From NCBI GenBank assembly GCA_028867395.1, contig JAGWGO010000063.1, forward strand, positions 1 to 7,623: a DNA stretch of 7,623 nucleotides. Direction: 5' to 3'. Numbering within the stretch: position 1 is the stretch's first letter; every line of letters begins with the position of its first letter. Below are positions 1-5,563 of the stretch, piece after piece. The notes under the pieces are model-generated. The model was not told where the DNA came from. It was given only the letters and a program-made list of their open reading frames with translations, and did not search any database. The translations under genes and the position numbers were made by a program. The stretch is from Nitrososphaerota archaeon (GTDB taxonomy: Archaea > Thermoproteota > Nitrososphaeria > Nitrososphaerales > Nitrosopumilaceae).

Positions 1-398
1 ACCTGGTTCAATTCGGGCGCAAACGATTTGACTTGGGCTCTTGTAAAGTCCTCTCTGCTTCTCATCATATGCCTGATTTTTGGAACTATGCCGTTCGGGT
101 CCATGTCAACTGGCATTATTGTAAAGTACTCAAAATACCTGTCAAGTTTTGATGGGACGTCCCAGATAGGCTTCATGGTACTCTGGATGTAATCGGTAAG
201 CTCCTTTCTTGTGTCATCACGATATACTTTGAGCTTCTCAAGCGACTTGTTGATCTCAGAAGAGGTAACTTGCAACTGAATCTTTTGTCCATAGAGCATA
301 AAAACAAATATTGGAACAATCCAGACAAGCCACATCAGCGGATTAGAATTATCATTAGTGTTGAGAAGCTTGTCTACATTTATCCCCAGAAAATCCAA
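1..398 (-). CDS. DUF1512 family membrane-anchored protein, N-terminal part (C-terminus outside window)
   Basis: The minus strand is open from a TTG at 398 to the left edge (132 codons seen), so the C-terminal part is missing. Residues 22-37 form one hydrophobic segment (MWLVWIVPIFVFMLYG), followed by a charged, probably helical stretch (residues 46-75) and then the motif MPVDMDPNGIVPKIRHMM (residues 95-112). From memory, a membrane segment followed by a P-V-x-x-D-P-x-G-I motif is typical of the archaeal DUF1512 family, whose function is unknown. The TTG was chosen because a TATA-like box lies 26 bases upstream and the segment before the first ATG (at 335) reads as plausible protein (DFLGINVDKLLN). 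The ATG at 335 would leave almost nothing before the membrane helix. The gene is divergent from the FAD-linked oxidase, 79 bases away. Family assignment is fairly secure; the role is unknown. Confidence 0.75.
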   Translation of the reverse strand, partial: MDFLGINVDKLLNTNDNSNPLMWLVWIVPIFVFMLYGQKIQLQVTSSEINKSLEKLKVYRDDTRKELTDYIQSTMKPIWDVPSKLDRYFEYFTIMPVDMDPNGIVPKIRHMMRSREDFTRAQVKSFAPELNQ

Positions 399-419
399 TA
401 TGAAAAAACCAGTACAATC

Positions 420-428
420 TAAAATAAA
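420..428 (-). promoter_or_regulatory. TATA-like box for the DUF1512 gene
   Basis: The minus strand reads TTTATTTTA here, centred 26 bases upstream of the TTG at 398. That is the archaeal box A distance for a leaderless transcript starting at the TTG. No Shine-Dalgarno sequence lies between. This is inference from spacing and composition. Confidence 0.5.
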
Positions 429-448
429 TCTTTGTAAGAAATTAAATT

Positions 449-456
449 GTTTTTAA
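449..456 (+). promoter_or_regulatory. TATA-like box for the GlcD-like oxidase gene
   Basis: GTTTTTAA is centred about 25 bases before the ATG at 478, at the end of a longer AT-rich run beginning at 441. It is weaker than the other boxes in the window; ATTAAATT at 441-448 is an alternative and would give a short leader. Confidence 0.4.
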
Positions 457-477
457 CCCAAGAATACAAGAAACAAT

Positions 478-1896
478 ATGCTTCGCGGCAATATAGGTCC
501 AAGGCTTGCAGACAAGGTAACTTGCAAGGTAGCATGGGACAACTACACCTTGAATTTTTATTCAGTTGACTCAAGTACTTACACATCAATACCCGCTGCA
601 GTGGCTTACCCGAGAAACGAAAAAGACATAATCAAGATTCTCAAATTTGCATCGCAAAATAAAATTCCTGTGACTCCCAGAGGCGCTGGCACAGGTCTTG
701 TTGGTTCAAGTCTTGGAAGAGGAATTATTTTGGACATGAGAAATTTCAACAATATCAAAGTTGGTCGCGGTTATGTGCAGGCAGGAAGCGGAGTCTTCAA
801 GGGGGAACTTGACAAGGCACTAAAAAAGCACGGAAGGTTTCTTGGGCCAAATCCATCTATTGGTCCGTTTTGCACTGTTGGAGGAATGATTGGAACAAAC
901 GCAAGCGGGAGTCACTCGATAAAGTATGGCAGCACAGTTGACAATCTAATTAGTGTTCAAATAGTTACGGCAAGAGGAAATCTTGTCAGTCTTCCTCAGA
1001 AAAGATGTGTTGCAAGAAAAGTTTTACGAGTCATAAATTCAGAAACCAGGAAACACTTTCCCCAAGTCTCAAAAAATTCATGCGGATACAGAATTGACAA
1101 GGTTATCTCGTGGTCAGATGTGCAAAAAATTGTCGCAGGGTCTGAAGGCACGCTTGGCATAATCACATATGCCACACTCAAGACAAATCTAATTCCAAGA
1201 AAGATAGTATTGATGATAACATCATACAAGACACTAAAGGAAGCAGCATATGATGTTACAAAGATACTAACGCTTGGACCCTCTGCGGTAGAGATGATAG
1301 ACTATCACATTTCCCAACGCATCAAGACCCGACTACCACTTGGAACAAAGTGTCTGCTGTTTGTAGAATTTGATGATAACATATCAAAGAAAATAAATTC
1401 CTGCAGGCGCATCATTTCTGGCAAGATACTTATCACAACCACAAAACCAGAAGATATTTTCAAGTGGTGGACGCATAGAAACACTGCTCTATCCCACACA
1501 CTTCAGAGCATCTCAAAAGATGAGGTAATCTTCTCGTCAATGGAGGATGCCGCAGTTCCAGTAAAGAGGCTACCGCTCCTGCTTGACCTGATAGAGCACT
1601 TGACCTCAAGATATCCCATCAGAGTCATAACATACGGACATGCTGGCAACGGCAACCTGCACACAAGACCGATACTGAAACGAAAGGACAAGCGCCTCAT
1701 GAGAAAGATTACGCTAGAATTTTTTTCCGGAGTGATAAGCATAGGTGGTACAATAACAGGAGAGCATGGAGACGGACTTGCAAGGTCAGAATTTGTCAAG
1801 ATGCAGTATGGCAAGAAAACATATGCAGTGTTTAAAAAACTAAAGCGACTCTTTGATCCAGACAACATTCTCAACCCAGGCAAGATTGTGATTTGA
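478..1896 (+). CDS. FAD-linked oxidase, GlcD / D-lactate dehydrogenase type
   Basis: This 472-residue protein matches the flavin-dependent 2-hydroxyacid dehydrogenases (FAD_binding_4 plus FAD-oxidase_C; glycolate oxidase GlcD, D-lactate dehydrogenase, D-2-hydroxyglutarate dehydrogenase). The FAD-binding half (about residues 36-240) carries PRGAGTGLVGSS (67-78), CTVGGMIGTNASG (132-144) and GSEGTLGI (221-228). The C-terminal half carries GHAGNGNLHTRP (387-398) and GEHGDG (428-433), with histidines expected near the active site, and ends with the usual FDPDNILNPGK (459-469). These enzymes oxidise a 2-hydroxyacid to a 2-oxoacid and pass electrons to a quinone, cytochrome or partner subunit. The length fits a stand-alone GlcD-like subunit; no cysteine-rich Fe-S domain is fused and no glcE or glcF homologue lies within view. 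The substrate cannot be read from the sequence. The ATG at 478 has no Shine-Dalgarno site and is probably leaderless. Confidence 0.88.
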   Translation: MLRGNIGPRLADKVTCKVAWDNYTLNFYSVDSSTYTSIPAAVAYPRNEKDIIKILKFASQNKIPVTPRGAGTGLVGSSLGRGIILDMRNFNNIKVGRGYVQAGSGVFKGELDKALKKHGRFLGPNPSIGPFCTVGGMIGTNASGSHSIKYGSTVDNLISVQIVTARGNLVSLPQKRCVARKVLRVINSETRKHFPQVSKNSCGYRIDKVISWSDVQKIVAGSEGTLGIITYATLKTNLIPRKIVLMITSYKTLKEAAYDVTKILTLGPSAVEMIDYHISQRIKTRLPLGTKCLLFVEFDDNISKKINSCRRIISGKILITTTKPEDIFKWWTHRNTALSHTLQSISKDEVIFSSMEDAAVPVKRLPLLLDLIEHLTSRYPIRVITYGHAGNGNLHTRPILKRKDKRLMRKITLEFFSGVISIGGTITGEHGDGLARSEFVKMQYGKKTYAVFKKLKRLFDPDNILNPGKIVI

Positions 1897-1916
1897 TCAT
1901 AGAGCATCTAGTCTTG

Positions 1917-1938
1917 TGTACCGTACATCCTACTTTTT
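1917..1938 (+). terminator. Possible terminator after the GlcD-like gene
   Basis: The palindrome TGTAC-C-GTACA (1917-1927) begins 21 bases after the oxidase stop codon and is followed by a run of five T at 1934-1938. Archaeal termination relies mainly on T tracts. The stem would be only about four base pairs once a loop is allowed, so the hairpin may be incidental. Confidence 0.3.
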
Positions 1939-2061
1939 ATGAAGCCGCGTTGCAGATACATGGACAGATTCCGGTGCATTTTGTCCAATTATGGACAGAT
2001 TTGTGCGTAAACTTGTCCAGCTGGGGGGAGGTGGTCCTACAATGCAATTAGGAATTGCCAC
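1930..2061 (-). CDS. Doubtful small ORF, 43 residues, no recognised family
   Basis: Reading from a GTG at 2061 to a TAG at 1930-1932, the minus strand encodes 43 residues beginning VAIPNCIVGPPPPSW and ending TRLHKK. I recognise no family. In its favour, an AT-rich TTTTAGATTA-like box lies about 27 bases upstream, the same geometry as the accepted genes, and the frame crosses the whole repeat region. Against it, it is short, has no Shine-Dalgarno site, and the underlying DNA contains inverted repeats that could be structural. It would run in the same direction as, and downstream of, the MetRS beta-like gene. Treat it as a candidate only. Confidence 0.15.
   Translation of the reverse strand: MAIPNCIVGPPPPSWTSLRTNLSIIGQNAPESVHVSATRLHKK
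1960..2019. repeat. Imperfect tandem repeat with four alternating TGGACA/TGTCCA half-sites
   Basis: ATGGACAGATT occurs at 1960-1970 and again at 1991-2001. Each copy is followed by a TGTCCA element, at 1982-1987 and 2014-2019, giving two related units of about 31 and 32 bases. The half-sites alternate in orientation: TGGACA 1961, TGTCCA 1982, TGGACA 1992, TGTCCA 2014. Start-to-start steps are 21, 10 and 22 bases, close to whole turns of the DNA helix. The inner pair (1982-1997) forms a 6-bp perfect stem with a four-base ATTA loop, extended by a G-U and an A-U pair in RNA. Protein-binding array, structured RNA and decayed mobile-element end are all possible; the sequence does not decide. Confidence 0.6.
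2044..2058. repeat. Short inverted repeat GCAATT-AGG-AATTGC
   Basis: Two perfect 6-base arms flank a 3-base centre, 25 bases right of the TGGACA/TGTCCA repeat. It could be a small hairpin or a dimeric protein site. In AT-rich DNA a 6-base inverted repeat is not rare, so its meaning is open. Confidence 0.4.
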
Positions 2062-2146
2062 AAGTACAGGTGTGTGATACTCTAATCTAAAATCTACTCT
2101 GCATCATGATTCACATAGGGCCAAATATTGTAAAGATCGTATAACA

Positions 2147-2470
2147 CTACTTTATCTTTGTTCCAAGCGGAACGTCTTCGTTAACTGTAAGCCAAAACGG
2201 TTTATCGTTAAGGTCTGCTGCCAAGAGCATTGCGTTTGATTCTATGCCGCCAATCTTTCTCGGTTCAAGGTTTGCAAGCACTATGACTTTTTTGTTTAGC
2301 AGCTCTTCTGGCTGGTAATATTCTGCGCCGCCAATTATTACCTGCCTTTTTTCCTCGCCAAGATCTATGACTCCCTTTACTATCTTTGTCTTGCCTGGAA
2401 TCTTTTCAACCTCAACTATTTTTGCCACGCGAATATCGAGCTTGGCAAAATCATCATAAGTTACAGTCAC
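2147..2470 (-). CDS. Methionyl-tRNA synthetase beta-type tRNA-binding OB-fold protein
   Basis: The 107-residue product is a single tRNA-binding domain of the EMAP II / Arc1p / Trbp111 class, the module found at the C-terminus of many MetRS enzymes. Family features include FAKLDIRVAKIVEVEKIPG (residues 8-26), IIGGAEYY (45-52) and the C-terminal block NLEPRKIGGIESNAMLLAA (67-85). It folds as an OB barrel, dimerises, and helps deliver tRNA to the catalytic MetRS subunit. Many archaea encode it apart from the catalytic chain, usually annotated MetRS subunit beta, and no catalytic MetRS is in this window. The length is normal for the stand-alone form. Translation starts at GTG (2470), with a TATA-like box about 25 bases upstream, so it is probably leaderless. 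It is convergent with the oxidase and divergent from the SRPBCC gene. A chaperone-like CsaA role is a less likely alternative. Confidence 0.9.
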   Translation of the reverse strand: MTVTYDDFAKLDIRVAKIVEVEKIPGKTKIVKGVIDLGEEKRQVIIGGAEYYQPEELLNKKVIVLANLEPRKIGGIESNAMLLAADLNDKPFWLTVNEDVPLGTKIK

Positions 2471-2490
2471 AAAAAGCCTTTTTCTACCTC

Positions 2491-2500
2491 ATTAAAATTG
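2491..2500 (-). promoter_or_regulatory. TATA-like box for the MetRS beta-like gene
   Basis: CAATTTTAAT on the minus strand is centred about 25 bases before the GTG at 2470. Spacing fits a leaderless transcript; no Shine-Dalgarno site is seen. Confidence 0.5.
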
Positions 2501-2560
2501 ATTTCGCAAATACCAGAGATCGTAAGATACATGTGCAAACTGATTCTAGTCTAGCTAACA

Positions 2561-2569
2561 AATTAAATA
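2561..2569 (+). promoter_or_regulatory. TATA-like box for the SRPBCC-glycosyltransferase unit
   Basis: AATTAAATA is centred about 26 bases before the ATG at 2592, a clear match to archaeal box A position. It probably drives both genes downstream, since only 5 bases separate them. Confidence 0.55.
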
Positions 2570-2591
2570 GGAATACTAGATTCATTAACCC

Positions 2592-3008
2592 ATGGCACAG
2601 ATCCAAGCCTCAATTGAGATAAACGCGCCTCTTGACAAGGTATGGAATATCATAGTAGACCTTGATTCTGAACCAAGATTCTGGAAAGGAACCAAAGAGG
2701 TTCGCAACATATCAAAAGAAGGAAATGTCGTAAACCGAGAAGTCACTATCGCCTTCAAGGATTCAAAGTGCCTGCAGACTGTCACGATTTACCCAAAGGA
2801 GAAGATTCACGCCCGGTTTACAAAAGGAGTCATAGATGGAACAAAGATTGTCTCAGTGGCTCCACAGGGAGACAAGACAAGACTTGAAGCTGTCTGGGAG
2901 ATTAAACTCTCTGGCATGATGGGCATGTTCACAGGAATGGTAAAAAAGCACATTCAGAGCGGCACCGAGCAGGCCCTGCAGAGCATCAAAGAAGAAGCCG
3001 AGAGATAG
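2592..3008 (+). CDS. SRPBCC (START-like) family protein
   Basis: This 138-residue protein has the layout of the SRPBCC / polyketide-cyclase-like fold. It opens with a beta strand and the motif SIEINAPLDKVWNIIVDLD (residues 7-25), typical of the first strand and helix. Alternating strands follow (about 36-104, including TRLEAVWEIKLSG), and it ends with a long amphipathic helix (about 109-138) that closes the cavity. Family members bind hydrophobic ligands such as lipids, quinone precursors or polyketides; the ligand here cannot be told. The length is normal for a single-domain member, and there is no signal peptide, so it is probably cytoplasmic. The glycosyltransferase gene begins 5 bases after its stop, suggesting co-transcription and a possible role with a lipid substrate. 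That functional link is inference. Confidence 0.8.
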   Translation: MAQIQASIEINAPLDKVWNIIVDLDSEPRFWKGTKEVRNISKEGNVVNREVTIAFKDSKCLQTVTIYPKEKIHARFTKGVIDGTKIVSVAPQGDKTRLEAVWEIKLSGMMGMFTGMVKKHIQSGTEQALQSIKEEAER

Positions 3009-3013
3009 ACCAG

Positions 3014-4222
3014 ATGAGCATAGCAGTCGATGTCCTCAATTATTCACTAGTTGCAATCTTGGCTGCAATATCAGTAACATGGATACTCTTGATAAAGTCA
3101 ATGTGGATAACTTTTCGCGACTCGCCTTTTCTTGACAGGTTTGCCCCAAGACCACACAACAATCCCAAAGTGTCTGTAATCTTGCCTGCAAGAAATGAGG
3201 AGGAGTTTATCGAGAGGTGCTTGAGGTCACTTGTAAATCAAGACTATGAAAATTATGAGATCATTGCAATAGATGACAGGTCAGATGACAGGACTGGTGA
3301 GATAATCAAAAAGATTGCGCAAGAGAACCCCAAAGTAAAGTATGTTCTTGCAGACCCCAAGCCTGAAAAATGGATGGGAAAGAACTGGGCTTGCGTAGAG
3401 GGATACAAGAAAGCAACAGGTGAGCTGTTATTGTTTACAGATGCAGACACTACTCATTCCAAAAATACCATATCCCTTTCAGTCTCACATTTACTAAGCG
3501 AGAACCTGGATGCCCTGACTGTCATACCCAAGATGCTTTGCCTTGACTGGTGGACAAAGATTACTCTGCCTGTCTTGTCCACGTTCTTGCACACAAGGTT
3601 CTCTGCAATCAGGGTGAACGACTCTTCAAAAAAGACAGGTTACTTCTTTGGTAGCTTCTTTATCATAAAACGGGAGACATACTCCAAGGTTGGCACTCAT
3701 GAGGGAGTAAAAGGTGAGCTTGTCGAGGACGGGGCTTTGGGAAAGAAAGTGAAAGAGTTTGGATACAAGCTGAAGATGGTAAGGGGGGAGCACCTTGTCG
3801 AGGCAGTCTGGGCAAGAGACTTGGTAACACTCTGGCATGCACTAAAGCGCCTTATGACCCCGCTGTATATACAGTCAGGAAAGCTTGCCTCTGGCATATT
3901 TGTAGCAGTACTATTTTTGTTGTTCATGCCGTTTCCACTTCTAGTTTACTCTGCAGTCTTTGAGCCTGTGTCAGAATCATTTGAAATTTTATTTGTTGCA
4001 TCGTTGATATCTTCAGGGCTTGTGTATCTTGCAAGTTTTATGGATGCAGTAAAAGGGCTTGGACTTTCTGCCAAGTATGCTTTGGGTACGCCGCTTGGCA
4101 GTGCAATAATTGTAGGCGGGTTTGCAAGCGGGATTAAGAACGCAAAGAGCAGCAAGGCGGTAACATGGCGTGGTAGGACCTATTCCATGGCAGACACCCC
4201 TCAAGACGCCATCAGTTTGTAG
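3014..4222 (+). CDS. Membrane-bound family 2 glycosyltransferase, HpnB/CrtQ-like
   Basis: The 402-residue protein has an N-terminal membrane segment (about 9-29), a cytoplasmic GT-A domain (about 51-280), and three hydrophobic segments near the C-terminus (about 292-314, 325-343, 354-374). GT2 hallmarks are VSVILPARNEEEFIERCLRS (53-72), IAIDDRSDD (84-92), the metal-binding DAD (143-145) after LLLFT, and the ED pair (238-239) expected to supply the catalytic base. The WMGKNWACVEGYKKA block (120-134) and the terminal TWRGRTY (384-390) resemble the hopanoid-associated HpnB and the carotenoid glycosyltransferase CrtQ, which act on isoprenoid lipids at the membrane. By analogy the acceptor may be a membrane isoprenoid or polyprenyl lipid, but acceptor and sugar donor are not shown. 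It lies 5 bases downstream of the SRPBCC gene, so it is probably in the same transcript. GT2 membership is firm; subfamily is moderate. Confidence 0.88.
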   Translation: MSIAVDVLNYSLVAILAAISVTWILLIKSMWITFRDSPFLDRFAPRPHNNPKVSVILPARNEEEFIERCLRSLVNQDYENYEIIAIDDRSDDRTGEIIKKIAQENPKVKYVLADPKPEKWMGKNWACVEGYKKATGELLLFTDADTTHSKNTISLSVSHLLSENLDALTVIPKMLCLDWWTKITLPVLSTFLHTRFSAIRVNDSSKKTGYFFGSFFIIKRETYSKVGTHEGVKGELVEDGALGKKVKEFGYKLKMVRGEHLVEAVWARDLVTLWHALKRLMTPLYIQSGKLASGIFVAVLFLLFMPFPLLVYSAVFEPVSESFEILFVASLISSGLVYLASFMDAVKGLGLSAKYALGTPLGSAIIVGGFASGIKNAKSSKAVTWRGRTYSMADTPQDAISL

Positions 4223-4278
4223 ATGATAAAATAATGGATTGCAAAAAATTTGTTTCCATCTTTGGCATTAGAAAGAAG

Positions 4279-4286
4279 TTTAGATA
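4279..4286 (+). promoter_or_regulatory. TATA-like box for the EamA transporter gene
   Basis: TTTAGATA is centred about 27 bases before the TTG at 4310. Together with the absence of a Shine-Dalgarno site it supports a leaderless message and the TTG start. Confidence 0.5.
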
Positions 4287-4309
4287 GCGTCAGGGTTTGT
4301 TAGGTTATC

Positions 4310-5215
4310 TTGGTTCAGCTAGACGCAAAATCAACTAGGATTGGATATGCATCTGCCATACTTTGCGCAGTGCTAGTGGGTTCCATATCAACTGCCTCAA
4401 AACCCGTGCTTGCAAACACCAACCCGTTGATGTACGGTGCACTTGTGTACTTGCTTGCAGCGCTCTCTTCTGTTCCCTTATCATACAAAGTAAAAGGCCT
4501 GCAGGTAAGACCCCGGGACTGGCCGCTTGTACTTGCAATAACTGCATCAGGCTCGATACTTGCACCAAGTCTTTTTTTCACGGGGCTTGTGGATACAACT
4601 GCCTCAGACACAGCACTCTTGTCAAACTCTGAGACAATATTTACGGTTCTTTTTGCACTTGTCTTCTTCAAGGAAAAACTCAGACCGAGAGGATATCTTG
4701 CAGTCATGCTTGTACTTACTGGCGTCTTTATAGTTACGACAAATCTCCAGTTCTCAAATATTCTCCTTGACCTAAAAAAGCAGGGTAACATCTTGATAAT
4801 AATCTCAATGGCCCTCTGGGCTCTTGACAACAACCTAAGCAAGATTGCAGCCCATCGCATCGATGTATCAAGGCTTGTCCAGTTCAAAGGCCTCATAGGA
4901 GGCACGGTGCTCCTTGCTTTTGCTCTTGCAATCAGGATACCGATTGGAATTACGCCCCTCGAGATCCCAAACTTGCTCCTTGTCGGCCTTGTAGGCTTTG
5001 GCATTGCACTTTACTTGTTCTTGCACAGCCTTAGAAGGATAGGGACTGTAAAGACCATGCTTATCTACTCTACTGGCACAGTGTTTGGCCTGCTCTTTGC
5101 GTCAACATTTCTGCACGAAAAGATAGGTGGGTATCAGGTTCTTGCCATTGCTCTCATGCTAACTGGAATATACCTTGTTACAAAAGAGGGCAAGGTGCTC
5201 AAGGTCCAAACTTGA
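4310..5215 (+). CDS. EamA/DMT-family membrane transporter
   Basis: The 301-residue protein is almost entirely hydrophobic and fits the ten-helix EamA (drug/metabolite transporter) layout of two repeated five-helix halves, about residues 12-145 and 160-292. Each half carries the usual motif before its last helix: ALVFFKEKLRPRGY (116-129) and ASTFLHEKIGGYQ (264-276). Conserved polar and glycine residues lie in the helices (ASDTALLSNSETIFT, 98-112). Family members move amino acids, nucleotides or other small molecules across the cell membrane; the substrate cannot be inferred here. Length is typical. The TTG start is supported by the upstream TATA-like box and leaves a short cytoplasmic tail before the first helix. 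It follows the glycosyltransferase by 87 bases and has its own promoter. The small gene downstream may overlap its stop by 4 bases if that gene starts at its earliest TTG. Confidence 0.87.
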   Translation: MVQLDAKSTRIGYASAILCAVLVGSISTASKPVLANTNPLMYGALVYLLAALSSVPLSYKVKGLQVRPRDWPLVLAITASGSILAPSLFFTGLVDTTASDTALLSNSETIFTVLFALVFFKEKLRPRGYLAVMLVLTGVFIVTTNLQFSNILLDLKKQGNILIIISMALWALDNNLSKIAAHRIDVSRLVQFKGLIGGTVLLAFALAIRIPIGITPLEIPNLLLVGLVGFGIALYLFLHSLRRIGTVKTMLIYSTGTVFGLLFASTFLHEKIGGYQVLAIALMLTGIYLVTKEGKVLKVQT

Positions 5216-5217
5216 TA

Positions 5218-5230
5218 ATTAAAAATAAAA
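5218..5230 (+). promoter_or_regulatory. AT-rich TATA-like stretch before the small gene
   Basis: A run made only of A and T (ATTAAAAATAAAA) lies just after the transporter stop codon. A transcript from it would begin near 5247-5252, a few bases before the ATG at 5266, with GGCGGA six bases ahead as a weak ribosome-binding candidate. This is one reason to prefer a start downstream of the TTG at 5212. Confidence 0.4.
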
Positions 5231-5265
5231 TTTGCCAAGTGATAACAAACAGTGCCGGCGGATTC

Positions 5266-5496
5266 ATGCGCAAGGTTAATCTACATTCTGCCTTTGGCAT
5301 AACTATGAATACCTTCAACCTTGGGGACATGGTTCGAATAGCAGAATCTGAAAGAGATTTTGGCAAGGTCTACATTATAAAAGAGATAAAAAAGGTAAGG
5401 AGGGGCGGAAGACTGTACCTCTTAAAATCACTTGACGATGATGTCTTGCGCCTATACTATGAGGACAAAAAATCACTTCTTGAGAAAATCGCATAA
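5266..5496 (+). CDS. Small conserved-looking hypothetical protein
   Basis: I do not recognise this family. The frame is open from a TTG at 5212 (94 residues, overlapping the transporter stop), with ATGs at 5266 (76 residues) and 5305 (63 residues). The likely folded core is the last 63 residues, beginning MNTFNLGDMVRIAESERDFG and rich in alternating hydrophobic and charged residues. The LGDMVRI...FGKVYIIKEIKK pattern resembles the opening strands of small SH3-like or KOW-like barrels, then a basic turn (KVRRGGRLYLL) and an acidic C-terminal stretch (SLDDDVLRLYYEDKKSLLEKI). There is no membrane segment or signal peptide, so it is probably cytoplasmic. The start at 5266 is a compromise: it follows the AT-rich box and a weak GGCGGA, while 5305 would begin directly at the core. 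Function unknown; the barrel idea is inference. Confidence 0.65.
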   Translation: MRKVNLHSAFGITMNTFNLGDMVRIAESERDFGKVYIIKEIKKVRRGGRLYLLKSLDDDVLRLYYEDKKSLLEKIA

Positions 5497-5513
5497 TTTC
5501 CTTTTTTGATTTT
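5497..5513 (+). terminator. T-tract terminator after the small gene
   Basis: Directly after the TAA come TTTCC, a run of six T (5502-5507), GA and four more T. Oligo-T runs of this kind end transcription in archaea without a hairpin. The protease promoter follows at once, consistent with separate units. Confidence 0.5.
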
Positions 5514-5531
5514 GTGCTCTGCGAAACAAAA

Positions 5532-5539
5532 TATTATAT
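5532..5539 (+). promoter_or_regulatory. TATA-like box for the HtrA-type protease gene
   Basis: TATTATAT is centred about 28 bases before the TTG at 5564, the best TATA match in the window. It supports a leaderless TTG start for the protease. Confidence 0.55.
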
Positions 5540-5563
5540 GAGTACCAACTATAACATTCATCC

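Larger units (their letters stand above)
1897..2146. other. Convergent intergenic gap with repeats and no recognised gene
   Basis: This 250-base gap separates the 3' ends of two convergent genes. It contains an 11-bp palindrome (1917-1927), a short T tract (1934-1938), an imperfect tandem repeat with four TGGACA/TGTCCA half-sites (1960-2019), a GGGGGG-containing stretch (2023-2032) and a GCAATT/AATTGC inverted repeat (2044-2058). I found no tRNA T-loop motif and no recognisable protein. A 43-codon minus-strand ORF and two very short ATG ORFs on the plus strand exist but are weakly supported. Confidence 0.7.

Noticed and set aside
1503..1907. Minus-strand open frame of 134 codons
   Set aside because: It is antisense to the C-terminal half of the GlcD-like oxidase, which carries the conserved GHAGNGNLH and GEHGDG motifs.
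1960..2080. Two short plus-strand ATG ORFs, both beginning MDRF, at 1960 and 1991
   Set aside because: They encode only 16 and 28 residues, have no Shine-Dalgarno site or well-placed TATA-like box, and share MDRF only because of the 11-base DNA repeat.
2471..2483. AAAAAGCCTTTTT, a possible hairpin before the MetRS beta-like start
   Set aside because: It lies between the TATA-like box and the start codon of a probably leaderless gene, so it would not be transcribed with it; simple A and T runs are common in such spacers.
3719..3804. Repeated CTTGTCGAGG at 3719 and 3795 within the glycosyltransferase gene
   Set aside because: A 10-base match inside a well-conserved coding region, encoding LVE in ELVED and HLVEA; most likely coincidence.
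4315..5004. Long open frame (229 codons) on the minus strand
   Set aside because: It lies wholly antisense to the EamA transporter, whose membrane-helix pattern and family motifs are clear. The antisense translation has no family features.
5332..5341. GGTTCGAATA, resembling a tRNA T-loop
   Set aside because: It falls inside the open frame of the small protein, and no cloverleaf stems could be found around it.
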